From Pseudomonadota bacterium (GTDB lineage Bacteria; Desulfobacterota; Desulfobacteria; Desulfobacterales; JAHIVH01), in contig JAHIVH010000015.1 of NCBI GenBank assembly GCA_018816735.1, positions 1-38,516 on the forward strand: DNA of 38,516 nt, read 5' to 3'. Within the stretch, counting starts at the first letter, position 1. Each line of letters starts with the position of its first letter. This document shows positions 15,921-24,595 of the stretch, one piece after another. Under the pieces are notes generated by a model. That model did not search any database. It was not told the DNA's origin and worked only from the letters and a program-made list of their open reading frames with translations. The position numbers and the translations under genes were made by a program.

Positions 15921-17363
15921 ATGGTGAAAAAAATAATTGCAGCGGGTTTGCTGGTGTTCGGTATAACGATTTCTTACGGGCTGGCCCAAACCCCAGACAT
16001 ACAATCGGACATGCGAACTGATTATATTGAATCGGAAAAACAGAAACAGGCAATGGTCCAAAAAGCACAAGAAGAGGCGCAACTGGCGGAAAAAGACGCC
16101 AAACACCGCCACATGCAAATTGTATCTGACCGGTCCTCCCTGATAAAGGCAATAAACGATTTGAAAGACAAAAACGCCGGTCTTGAAAAAAGTATTGCTT
16201 CTTCCGAGACACGTCTTTCCGAACTGGCCAAAGAAGAAGAGAAACTTCGCACCGCGCTTCTGGAAACAGAAGCCGTAAACAAAGAGCTGTCGGGATTTGT
16301 CAAGGGGTATGCCAAAGATCTGGACACCCTGTTCAGCCAAAGTCCCCAGTCCGCCCTTGCATCCGAAAGGGATGCCTTCCTGAAGCCGCTTATCACAGAG
16401 ACCCGTTTCCCCTCCATGGATGATATCCGTCACATGGTTGATGCCCTATTCGACGAGATAAGGCTTTCCGGGGCGGTGCGGCGGATCGACAGCGTGATCG
16501 TGGATCGAAGTGGTCATGAAAGCCTGTCGAACGTGCTGCTTCTGGGAAATTTTACCGCTTGTTATACCCTGGGAAAGGAAACCGGTTTCCTGCTGTATTC
16601 CGAAAAAAGCGATCGTCTCTTTGCCCTTTCCAAACTGCCGAAATCGAAAATTTCAAAGCAAAACCGGTCCTATATAAAAGGAAGTACGGATGGGGTGTAC
16701 CTGGATATATCCAAAGGGGGGGCGCTGCGTCAGATGACGCACGAGCTCAGCCTGTTGGAGCAGGTACCCAAAGGCGGCCCCATTATCTGGCCCATCCTTG
16801 CCATATTTGCCGTAGCTGTTCTGATCATCATCGAGCGTATTTTCTTTCTCCGGCGCAAAAGCGTTGATGAAGAAACCTTTACCCGGGCTCTTTGCCTTCA
16901 TCTGACAAAGGGAGAAACAGATCAATGCCTTTTAATGTGTGAAGAAAATATACATAAATCCATCCCCAGAATCATGAAAGCAGGAATGGATTGCCGGGAA
17001 ATGGATCGTGTGGATATGGAAAACGCTCTTCAGGAATCCATTTTAAGTGAAATACCCAAGCTGGAGCGTTTTTTATCGACCCTGGGAATGCTGGCCGCCA
17101 TTTCTCCTCTCTTAGGACTTTTGGGGACGGTTACCGGCATGATCAATACGTTTCATGTGATTACCTATTACGGTACCGGTGACCCGCGCATGATGTCCGG
17201 CGGGATTTCAGAAGCTCTGGTGACCACGATGCTCGGACTGACGGTAGCTATTCCCATCATGCTGGCGCATACACTTCTTTCCCGGAGAGTGGAAAACATG
17301 ATCGGAAAGATGGAGGAAAAAGCCGTGGCCTTTGTCAATACAATCTATAAAACCAGAGAATAG
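15921..17363 (+). CDS. TtpC-like MotA/TolQ/ExbB proton-channel protein with periplasmic coiled coil
   Basis: The product has about 480 residues. After a signal-like helix (MVKKIIAAGLLVFGITISYG) it carries a long coiled coil (about 30-125) and a globular periplasmic part. The C-terminal half is a MotA/TolQ/ExbB channel domain: one helix at about 290-310 (IIWPILAIFAVAVLIIIERI) and the conserved ISPLLGLLGTVTGMINTF block near residue 395. TtpC proteins of this build are required for TonB2 function in Vibrio. An in-frame ATG at 15876 lies within the upstream gene; AAGGAG before 15921 marks the true start. It is the second gene of the energiser block. Confidence 0.88.
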   Translation: MVKKIIAAGLLVFGITISYGLAQTPDIQSDMRTDYIESEKQKQAMVQKAQEEAQLAEKDAKHRHMQIVSDRSSLIKAINDLKDKNAGLEKSIASSETRLSELAKEEEKLRTALLETEAVNKELSGFVKGYAKDLDTLFSQSPQSALASERDAFLKPLITETRFPSMDDIRHMVDALFDEIRLSGAVRRIDSVIVDRSGHESLSNVLLLGNFTACYTLGKETGFLLYSEKSDRLFALSKLPKSKISKQNRSYIKGSTDGVYLDISKGGALRQMTHELSLLEQVPKGGPIIWPILAIFAVAVLIIIERIFFLRRKSVDEETFTRALCLHLTKGETDQCLLMCEENIHKSIPRIMKAGMDCREMDRVDMENALQESILSEIPKLERFLSTLGMLAAISPLLGLLGTVTGMINTFHVITYYGTGDPRMMSGGISEALVTTMLGLTVAIPIMLAHTLLSRRVENMIGKMEEKAVAFVNTIYKTRE

Positions 17364-17364
17364 A

Positions 17365-17466
17365 AATGAATTGGGAATTACGAATTGTGGAGTCGCTGCA
17401 CGCCGGCGTTTTGAATATAAAAATGACAGAATACATTCATTCGCAATTCCGCATTCGTCATTTTAT
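17365..17466 (+). repeat. dispersed palindromic repeat, copy C
   Basis: This is a diverged third copy, in the same orientation as copy A. It has AATTGGGAATTACGAATTG on the left, GGAGTCGCTGCACGCC and AAAATGACAGAATACATTCA in the middle, and CGCAATTCCGCATTCGTCA on the right. It occupies the 125-bp gap between ttpC-like and exbB genes, an otherwise tight operon. Divergence in both arms keeps them roughly complementary. Confidence 0.7.
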
Positions 17467-17488
17467 TTCTTTCTACGTGAGATAATAT

Positions 17489-18085
17489 ATGGTCGGTATT
17501 TTTTATCAATTGACAGATTACCTCCAGGCAGGTGGGCCGGTCATGGTTCCCCTTTTAATCCTGTCCATCGTCATGTGGTTTTTGATCATCAACCGGGTCA
17601 TTTACATGAGACGACTCTTTTATAAAAACATGCCACGCCGAAAAGCAGGAGAATTCGTGAAAATGAATTGTTCACCGGACGCCGGCTTCCAGGGGGTCAA
17701 TGCACTTCTGGTCAGAGAGTTTCTTTCCAAAAGAAGCATGAACCCGGAAACCGACGCTTACATTCTGGATGAAACCGTGATGAATCTTGTTTCAGCCATG
17801 GACCGCCATCTCGCCATGATTACGGTCCTTTCAGGAATCGCCCCCCTCCTTGGCCTCTTGGGTACGGTTACCGGCATGATCACCACATTCGACGTGATCA
17901 CGGTTTTCGGCACGGGAAACGCCAAGGCAATGGCAGGTGGTATTTCGGAAGCCTTGATCACTACCCAAACCGGGCTTCTGGTTTCCATTCCCGGTCTTTA
18001 TATGAGCGGATTTCTAAATAAACGATCCATCAATTTAAAATACCGCATTGCCGCAACCGGCATGTATTTGAAGCGATACCTGTAA
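17489..18085 (+). CDS. exbB: ExbB-type proton-channel subunit
   Basis: This 198-residue inner-membrane protein has three helices: about 17-37 (VPLLILSIVMWFLIINRVIY), then two in the C-terminal half within the conserved SGIAPLLGLLGTVTGMITTF block (about 115-135) and SEALITTQTGLLVSIPGLYM. It would form the proton channel with ExbD that energises TonB. It closely resembles the channel domain of the TtpC-like protein just upstream, which suggests an old duplication. The ribosome binding site is weak (GTGAG). Confidence 0.92.
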   Translation: MVGIFYQLTDYLQAGGPVMVPLLILSIVMWFLIINRVIYMRRLFYKNMPRRKAGEFVKMNCSPDAGFQGVNALLVREFLSKRSMNPETDAYILDETVMNLVSAMDRHLAMITVLSGIAPLLGLLGTVTGMITTFDVITVFGTGNAKAMAGGISEALITTQTGLLVSIPGLYMSGFLNKRSINLKYRIAATGMYLKRYL

Positions 18086-18100
18086 AGAAAGGCTTTTATT

Positions 18101-18517
18101 ATGCTCAATATATCAGCTGCCCGAAGGTCGCAGAAAAAAATACTGGAACTCAATATTGCGCCATTGATCGATATGGTATTTATCCTGCTTATTTTTTTCC
18201 TGGTCACAACGAGTTTTGTCAAAGAAACCGGTGTGGATATCAACCGTCCGGCGGCAAACACGGCCGTCAGCAAGGCAAAAGCAAGTATTTTGATCGGTGT
18301 GACAAAGGACAACCGCGTGTTTCTGGACAAGCGTGAAATCGATGTCCGTGCCGTTCGGGCCAATGTGGAACGTGCCATGGCGGAAAACCCGGAAAGCAGT
18401 GTCGTCATTGTGGCGGACAAGGAAAGCATGACCGGCCTTGTGATCAATGTCATGGACGGATGCAAGCTTGCCGGAGCGGAAAATGTTTCCATTGCCGCAA
18501 GTCATCCAAAAGAATAA
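18101..18517 (+). CDS. exbD: ExbD/TolR-type energiser subunit
   Basis: This 138-residue protein has a short cytoplasmic start, one membrane helix (LIDMVFILLIFFLVTTSF) carrying the essential proton-path aspartate D24, and a periplasmic domain ending around SIAASHPKE. It would use proton flow through ExbB to drive TonB movement. The gene sits between exbB and tonB, with gaps of 15 bp and 6 bp. Confidence 0.93.
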   Translation: MLNISAARRSQKKILELNIAPLIDMVFILLIFFLVTTSFVKETGVDINRPAANTAVSKAKASILIGVTKDNRVFLDKREIDVRAVRANVERAMAENPESSVVIVADKESMTGLVINVMDGCKLAGAENVSIAASHPKE

Positions 18518-18523
18518 CCAGCG

Positions 18524-19213
18524 ATGAAAGTCTTTTTTAAAAATTTAAATAAATACACCGCAAAGGACTGCGGATTTGCGCTATTGGGGGCCATACTCAT
18601 TAATTTCACCCTGTTTACGCTGATGCCGGGCCTGATTCAGCGGGTTCCGGATAGACCTGACCTCGAATCGATTGAAAGTATTCAGGTTGTGCGGGTGAAA
18701 CGTCCGGATACGGATGTTCAAAAAAAAGAAAAAACGCCGCCCAAGCCTGAAAAAAAAGAAATCATGAAGGACCGTAAGCCCCTGACCGTTTCCCGTCCGG
18801 TGAAGCAGAAGATTCGCCTGCCATTCCAGTTGAATCCCAAACTGGCATCCGGTCCCCAAACCTTTTCCGTTCCGTCACTGGATCGGATATCCCTTAACGC
18901 CCCCGGCATCAATGGTGCCTACGGTGTCAATGACCTCGATGGGCCGCTGACGCCTCTGGTCAGAATTCCCCCCATGTATCCCATACGGGCCAAACGCCTG
19001 GGGATTGAAGGTTCAGTTAATGTGCAATTCCTGGTCAACAGCGAAGGAAACGTCGCGCATGTTGAAATCCTGTCGGCGGAACCTGAGGGACTTTTTGAAA
19101 CAAGCGTCATTAACTGTGTTTCAAAGTGGCGCTTCAAACCAGGCACAGTGGAAGGCAACCCCGTGAACACCTGGGCTGAAACCACCATTCGATTTGAGTT
19201 GGAAGCATCATGA
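18524..19213 (+). CDS. tonB: TonB2-type energy transducer
   Basis: The protein has 229 residues. It has one N-terminal membrane anchor (CGFALLGAILINFTLFTL), a short charged Pro/Lys linker (KKEKTPPKPEKKE, about 67-79), and a C-terminal TonB domain from about 145 (YPIRAKRLGIEGSVNVQFLV to KWRFKPGTVEGNPV). It would span the periplasm and contact the TonB boxes of the three receptors in this window. The anchor helix has no histidine, unlike E. coli TonB. The short linker fits TonB2-type proteins. The stop overlaps the next start (ATGA). Confidence 0.92.
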   Translation: MKVFFKNLNKYTAKDCGFALLGAILINFTLFTLMPGLIQRVPDRPDLESIESIQVVRVKRPDTDVQKKEKTPPKPEKKEIMKDRKPLTVSRPVKQKIRLPFQLNPKLASGPQTFSVPSLDRISLNAPGINGAYGVNDLDGPLTPLVRIPPMYPIRAKRLGIEGSVNVQFLVNSEGNVAHVEILSAEPEGLFETSVINCVSKWRFKPGTVEGNPVNTWAETTIRFELEAS

Positions 19214-20529
19214 AAATAAGAAACGTTATTTCAAACCTCGTCGTCATGATTCTTCTATTCATGTCAGGGATATCGCAGGCGGCATCCGGAGAAGATATTC
19301 CCATTGTCGTCAGTATCATGCTGAATAAAGCCCAAATCCTGGCAAGCCGGGGGAAGGTGGAAGAGGCGATAAAGACGTTGACCGATTTCCAGGATAAAGG
19401 AAAAGAGATGGACAGCACTGCCGCTGAGAAACAAGGCTATTCCCACTGCAACATCGATTATGCCATCGGCAATTATTATCTGATGCTGTCACAGCCTGAA
19501 GCGGCGGCAATGCACTACCAATCTGCGGTTCAGAAAAAAAATGATTTTTCCGAAGCCTGGCTGAATCTGGCGAAATGCCGTTATGATCTGGACCGGATGA
19601 AACCAGCAGGGGATGCTTTTTTAAAAGGGTATGAAACCGGTTCCCCTGGAAGCGCGAAATCCCTTTATTTCAGTGCAGTCTGTTATGCGGGCGCCGAAGA
19701 TTATGCTGCTTCATATGCTGTATTTCACCGTTTGCTGGAAACACATCCCCAGGACATCGAGCTGGAGTGGAAAGGCTCGTTTGTTCAGGTGCTGCTGGCG
19801 CTTTCAAAGTCGATGGAGGCGTTGCCGCATATCGAGGAGCTGGCGGAAAAAACAGATGGAGAAAAGCAGAAAAAGTGGCGGGAAATGCTTTTATACCAAT
19901 ATATGGCCTTGAACATGGAGACGAAAGCGCTGAACTATGCCAAGTGGCTGACATGTGTCGACACGTTGGAGCCGAAATGGTGGAAGACACTGGCTCATCT
20001 ACACCTGCAGAAAGACACCTATGAAAAAGCGCTGACAGCGTTAATGGCCTATGGTTTTTTAACCCCGCTTTCACCCGAGGAAATATCACTTGTCGGGGAC
20101 ATCTGTTTGGCTCTGGAAATTCCGGATCAGGCGATTAAATATTATGACATTCAATCCCGGGAAGCAGTGGACCCGAAAACGGTTAAAAAACTAGTGCAGG
20201 CATATATGCGGCTTTATGATCGTGAAACAGCCCTTGTCTGGGTCGACAAGATCGAGAATCAGGAAAAACAGCCGGATCTTTTGATGCTGAAAGGGAATCT
20301 GCTGTTTGAAATGGAACGTTTTTCAGAAGCCGCAGTTGTATTTCAGCAGTTAAGCAAAAATAACCATGACCATCATGAAAAGGGAAAATCGTTCCTCATG
20401 CTGGGCTATGCTGCCTGGAACGACGGAAACGTCGATCAGGCAAAACGAGCTTTTGAGCAAGCGATAAAATTTGAAAAACAGCGAAAAGAAGCTGAAAAAG
20501 CCCTGAAACAGCTAAAAGGAAAACCATAA
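19210..20529 (+). CDS. exported TPR protein of the TonB2 system
   Basis: This 439-residue protein begins with a signal peptide (MKIRNVISNLVVMILLFMSG, cleavage near QAA). Repeated helix pairs of tetratricopeptide type follow, for example AAMHYQSAVQKKNDFSEAWL, EAAVVFQQLSKNNHDHHEKG and QAKRAFEQAIKFEKQRKEAE. TPR proteins are the usual last gene in TonB2 operons and probably act as periplasmic scaffolds. It is translationally coupled to tonB and ends right before the chelatase motor gene. Confidence 0.85.
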   Translation: MKIRNVISNLVVMILLFMSGISQAASGEDIPIVVSIMLNKAQILASRGKVEEAIKTLTDFQDKGKEMDSTAAEKQGYSHCNIDYAIGNYYLMLSQPEAAAMHYQSAVQKKNDFSEAWLNLAKCRYDLDRMKPAGDAFLKGYETGSPGSAKSLYFSAVCYAGAEDYAASYAVFHRLLETHPQDIELEWKGSFVQVLLALSKSMEALPHIEELAEKTDGEKQKKWREMLLYQYMALNMETKALNYAKWLTCVDTLEPKWWKTLAHLHLQKDTYEKALTALMAYGFLTPLSPEEISLVGDICLALEIPDQAIKYYDIQSREAVDPKTVKKLVQAYMRLYDRETALVWVDKIENQEKQPDLLMLKGNLLFEMERFSEAAVVFQQLSKNNHDHHEKGKSFLMLGYAAWNDGNVDQAKRAFEQAIKFEKQRKEAEKALKQLKGKP

Positions 20530-22563
20530 ATGAAACATCTGGATCTATTCCCGTTTTCCGCCATTATCGGTCAGGAAGCGTTAAAGCTGGTGTTGATTTT
20601 AAATGCGGTAAATCCCCGTATCGGCGGCGTGTTGATCCGGGGAGAAAAGGGGACGGCCAAGTCCACGACGGTCCGGGCACTGTCCATGCTGCTGCCGGAG
20701 ATCAAGGTGGTGACGGCCTGTCCCTATTCCTGTGACCCGGATGATCCGGACAACCTGTGTGATCAATGTGCGAAAAATCCCTCCGGGTTAAAGACGACCG
20801 TAAGACGGCAAAAAGTCGTCACCCTTCCCTTAAATGCCACTGAAGACAGAGTGTCCGGCGGTATTGACTTCAACCGGGCTGTAAAAGAGGGGGTGAGAAC
20901 GCTTCAACCGGGTGTACTGGCAGAAGCGCACCGGGGAATTCTCTATGTGGATGAGGTGAATCTCCTGGATGATCATATCGTGGACATTATTTTGGATGCC
21001 GCGGCATCCGGCAGGAACCGTATTGAGCGGGAGGGCATCTCCTTTGCTCATCCGTCGGATTTTATCCTGGTGGGCACCATGAACCCGGAAGAAGGGGATC
21101 TGAGGCCCCAGCTCCTGGACCGTTTCGGTCTCTCAGTGGAAGTTGCCTCCGAGAAAGATCCTGATCTCCGCATATTGATGATGGAGCGCAGGGAAGCCTT
21201 TGACCAGACGCCTACCGACTTTCTTCGGCAGTTTGACCATGAGAACGAAACGATTGCCGGCAGAATCGAATCTGCCGGAGAGATTTTACGGCAAGTCAAA
21301 CTGCCGAAATATTTGAGAACACTGATCACGGAAATCTGTACGGAAAATAATGTGGCCGGTCACCGGGCGGACCTGACCATCGAACAGGCGGCCATTGCCC
21401 ATGCCGCCTGGTGCAGGCGGGTTGAGGTATCGGCTGAAGATATCCAGGCGGTTGCCGGATTTGCACTGCTCCATCGCAGGCGGGAAGCCGCTCCTCCGCC
21501 ACCGCCGCCGGAGGAAGATAAAAAACAGGAAGCCCCCCCGGACAATGAACCGAAAGACAAACAGAAGGATCAGGAACAGCCTGAAGAAATGTCGGATGAT
21601 CCGATGGACAAAGCACAGCAGGAACCGTCCGAACCGGAGCCGGGAGACCCGGACGATTCATCCGAACAGGAGCGGCAGGAACAGGAAAAGCCCCGTCCCG
21701 AAGACATTGTGGAGCAGATATTTGATGTAGGTGAAACCTTCAAGGTAAAAAAAATCATCAGCCCCAAAGACCGGGTGTTCAGGCGCGGTTCCGGCCGCCG
21801 CTCCAGAACCCGCATTTCTCAAAAACAGGGCCGTTATGTCAAAAGCACGATGCAGCGAAAAAGCGGCGATGTGGCCCTGGATGCCACCCTCAGGGCGGCA
21901 GCCCCTTACCAGATTCACCGGAGTTACGAAAGAAACGGCCTGGCCGTTTGCCTGAAGCCGGAGGATATCCGGGAAAAAATCAGGGAAAAACGCATCGGCA
22001 ATTTTCTCCTGTTCATTGTCGATGCCAGCGGCTCCATGGGTGCCCGGGGCCGGATGGCGGCCTCCAAAGGGGCCATCATGTCGCTTCTCATGGATGCATA
22101 CCAGAAACGGGACAAGGTGGGCATGCTCTCCTTCAGAAAAGACGAAGCGTTTGTCAACCTTCCCCCCACCTCTTCCATAGAACTTGCGGCAAGACTGCTG
22201 AAGGAGATGCCCGTGGGCGGCCGGACCCCGCTTTCCGCCGGTCTCGTGAAGGGGTATGAAATCATCCGCAACTACCTGTTACGGGAACCATCCGCCCGTC
22301 CCATCGTCCTTATCATCACGGACGGGAAATCCAATGTATCTTTGGGAGACCGGAAACCCGTCGATGAGGCGCTTCTTTTGGCATCCAAAATGGGGGCTGA
22401 TGATCGGGTTCAGTATGTTGTTGTAGATACGGAGGAAAACGGACTGGTGCGTTTCGGCCTGGCCAAACGGCTGGCAAATGAAACGAGCGCCGCTTATTTT
22501 AAAATTGATGACTTAAAAGCCGATACCTTGATGAATATTGTTAAAGAATCCAACAGACAATAA
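20530..22563 (+). CDS. ChlI-ChlD-like fusion: AAA+ motor plus VWA domain of a metal chelatase
   Basis: This 677-residue protein joins two halves of a class I chelatase motor. The N-terminal AAA+ domain (about 1-310) has Walker [10 protein letters not shown] (38-46), a cysteine pair cluster (CPYSC, CDQC) typical of ChlI/BchI, and Walker [14 protein letters not shown] (about 137-149). A proline-rich then acidic linker (about 320-400) follows, as in ChlD/BchD. The C-terminal VWA domain (about 490-677) has a MIDAS motif DASGS at 498-502. Together with the next gene it would form the ATP-driven ring that acts on the CobN-like subunit, replacing the CobS/CobT pair of the aerobic pathway. AAAGGA precedes the ATG. 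Confidence 0.9.
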   Translation: MKHLDLFPFSAIIGQEALKLVLILNAVNPRIGGVLIRGEKGTAKSTTVRALSMLLPEIKVVTACPYSCDPDDPDNLCDQCAKNPSGLKTTVRRQKVVTLPLNATEDRVSGGIDFNRAVKEGVRTLQPGVLAEAHRGILYVDEVNLLDDHIVDIILDAAASGRNRIEREGISFAHPSDFILVGTMNPEEGDLRPQLLDRFGLSVEVASEKDPDLRILMMERREAFDQTPTDFLRQFDHENETIAGRIESAGEILRQVKLPKYLRTLITEICTENNVAGHRADLTIEQAAIAHAAWCRRVEVSAEDIQAVAGFALLHRRREAAPPPPPPEEDKKQEAPPDNEPKDKQKDQEQPEEMSDDPMDKAQQEPSEPEPGDPDDSSEQERQEQEKPRPEDIVEQIFDVGETFKVKKIISPKDRVFRRGSGRRSRTRISQKQGRYVKSTMQRKSGDVALDATLRAAAPYQIHRSYERNGLAVCLKPEDIREKIREKRIGNFLLFIVDASGSMGARGRMAASKGAIMSLLMDAYQKRDKVGMLSFRKDEAFVNLPPTSSIELAARLLKEMPVGGRTPLSAGLVKGYEIIRNYLLREPSARPIVLIITDGKSNVSLGDRKPVDEALLLASKMGADDRVQYVVVDTEENGLVRFGLAKRLANETSAAYFKIDDLKADTLMNIVKESNRQ

Positions 22564-22578
22564 AAGGAGATATATTTC

Positions 22579-23613
22579 ATGAACAAACGACCGATTTATC
22601 CCTTTACCGCAATCGTGGGACAGGAAAAAATGAAACTCGCCCTGATCCTGAACATCATTAATCCCTCCCTTTCCGGTGTCCTGATCCGGGGGGAAAAAGG
22701 GACGGCCAAATCCACGGCCGTAAGGGCTCTGGCCGATATTCTGCCTTCGATTGATGTGGTGAGCGGATGCCCTTTTCAGCATTCACCCTTAGGAAAGCAT
22801 GATGTATGCATGGAATGCGGGCATGACACTTGCCGGGAAGCGGTGCTCGGCGAAAAAGAGGTATCCGTCGAAACCCGGGGCATCAACGTTATTGAATTGC
22901 CGGTGGGCGCCACCGAAGATCGCGTGGTCGGCACAATGGATCTGGAGCATGCCCTGAAAAAAGGTGAAAAGCGAATAGAGCCGGGTATTCTTGCGGCGGC
23001 CCACCGCGGCATTCTCTATGTGGATGAAGTCAACCTGCTGGATGACCATGTGGTGGATGTCCTCCTGGATTCCGCCGCCATGGGCGTCAACACCATCGAG
23101 CGTGAGGGGGTTTCTTTTTCCCATCCGGCCAGGTTCACCCTGGTTGGCACCATGAACCCGGAAGAAGGTGAACTCCGGCCCCAGCTTCTGGATCGGTTTG
23201 GGCTGTGCGTCAACATTGAAGGGATCCATGATCCGGATGACCGTGTGGCCATCATGGAGCGGCGGATGCAGTTTGATGAAGATCCAGGTGTATTTTGCAA
23301 AACCTGGGAACCCGAATCCAGGAAGCTCGCGGATACGATCAAATCAGCAATTACGCTTTATCCTGAGGTAACCATGGCAAGGGAACTTTTGTATGAGGCA
23401 GCTTCTTACTGCCTGGAAGTGGGGGTGGACGGCCATCGTGGGGATATCATCATCATGAAAACCGCCAAGACTCTTGCTGCCTATAACAGACAGAGAGAGG
23501 TTAAAAAAGACGATGTAGATGCCGCAGCGGAGCTGGTGCTGCCCCACCGTATCCGGCGGCAACCCCTGCAGGATATTGTTGTGGATGTTAAAAGCATGAG
23601 AAAAGCGGGTTAA
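22579..23613 (+). CDS. ChlI/BchI-like AAA+ chelatase motor subunit
   Basis: This 344-residue AAA+ ATPase has Walker [10 protein letters not shown] (about 38-46), Walker [14 protein letters not shown] (145-157), sensor region [20 protein letters not shown], and a cysteine set ([15 protein letters not shown]). Length and layout match magnesium chelatase subunit I. It is closely related to the AAA+ half of the preceding fusion and probably assembles with it into the hexameric motor for CobN. The gap is 15 bp with an AAGGAG ribosome binding site. Confidence 0.9.
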   Translation: MNKRPIYPFTAIVGQEKMKLALILNIINPSLSGVLIRGEKGTAKSTAVRALADILPSIDVVSGCPFQHSPLGKHDVCMECGHDTCREAVLGEKEVSVETRGINVIELPVGATEDRVVGTMDLEHALKKGEKRIEPGILAAAHRGILYVDEVNLLDDHVVDVLLDSAAMGVNTIEREGVSFSHPARFTLVGTMNPEEGELRPQLLDRFGLCVNIEGIHDPDDRVAIMERRMQFDEDPGVFCKTWEPESRKLADTIKSAITLYPEVTMARELLYEAASYCLEVGVDGHRGDIIIMKTAKTLAAYNRQREVKKDDVDAAAELVLPHRIRRQPLQDIVVDVKSMRKAG

Positions 23614-23619
23614 AATATT

Positions 23620-24576
23620 ATGATCAAAATCGATAAATTGACAAAAAATTACGCGACTCTGGAAGCGTTAAAAGCCGTCAGCCTGCATATCCCCAAAGGG
23701 GAGCTGTTCGCATACCTTGGACCGAACGGCGCCGGTAAAACAACGACGATTCGCATGTTGACCGGTCTCACCCGGCCGACATCAGGCACGGCATTTTTAA
23801 ACAGCTATGACATCCGGAAAGACGTGCTCTCCGCAAAACAGCAATACGGTCTCGTTCCCCAGGCCGTCAACCTCGATCAGGAACTGACCGTATCTGAAAA
23901 TTTGAAGATCCACGGCCGGCTCTATCGAATGACACGAAAAAACATTCAAAACCGTATGTCGGATATCCTGTCCTATGTGGAGTTGTCCGATTACACGGAT
24001 GCCCTGGTCAGGACCCTTTCGGGCGGGATGAAAAGGCGGCTGATGATTGCAAGGGCATTGATGCATGAACCTGCCATTTTGTTTCTGGATGAACCCACAG
24101 TGGGGCTGGACGCCAATATCCGGCGAAAGGTGTGGGCGCTTATAAAAAAAATACAGCAAAGCGGCACCACCATTTTTTTAACAACCCATTACATCGAAGA
24201 GGCGGAGTTTTTGGCCCACCGGGTGGCGTTTCTGGCCAAGGGAAGCATCGTCACTATGGACACCCCGAGGAATCTGATCGATAGGCAGGGAAAGTGGGCC
24301 ATTGACCGTATTTCCGGCGATACGCTGGATACCCTGTACTTCGCATCCAGGAAAGAAGCGGAAAATTTCAATGCCAACGGGGATGTGCAGTACACATTGA
24401 GGCGGGTCAACCTGGAAGACGCGTTCATCGCCATGACCGGGAAGAAAACCGAACCGGCAGCGGAATTTACCTCAGCACCGCCCTCTCATCACGGCTCACA
24501 CAAAGGGCACAGTGCGCATGGATCTCATGGTGGTCACGGTTCTCAAAGTGTACACGGCAGACATAAAACCCATTGA
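23620..24576 (+). CDS. DrrA-like ABC ATPase with histidine-rich tail
   Basis: The protein has 318 residues. The ATPase core has Walker A GPNGAGKTTT (about 33-42), signature LSGGMKRR and Walker B ILFLDEPTVGLD, as in the DrrA/CcmA group that pairs with ABC-2 permeases. The C-terminal 34 residues (about 285-318) contain ten histidines in a Gly/Ser/His pattern (HHGSHKGHSAHGSHGGH), a likely metal-binding tail. Its partner permease follows. The system may move a metal, a metal complex or a tetrapyrrole; direction is usually export in this family. The tail is unusual for the family and fits a cobalt or nickel context. Confidence 0.88.
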   Translation: MIKIDKLTKNYATLEALKAVSLHIPKGELFAYLGPNGAGKTTTIRMLTGLTRPTSGTAFLNSYDIRKDVLSAKQQYGLVPQAVNLDQELTVSENLKIHGRLYRMTRKNIQNRMSDILSYVELSDYTDALVRTLSGGMKRRLMIARALMHEPAILFLDEPTVGLDANIRRKVWALIKKIQQSGTTIFLTTHYIEEAEFLAHRVAFLAKGSIVTMDTPRNLIDRQGKWAIDRISGDTLDTLYFASRKEAENFNANGDVQYTLRRVNLEDAFIAMTGKKTEPAAEFTSAPPSHHGSHKGHSAHGSHGGHGSQSVHGRHKTH

Positions 24577-24595
24577 ATCAAAAGGAGCGTGTGGA

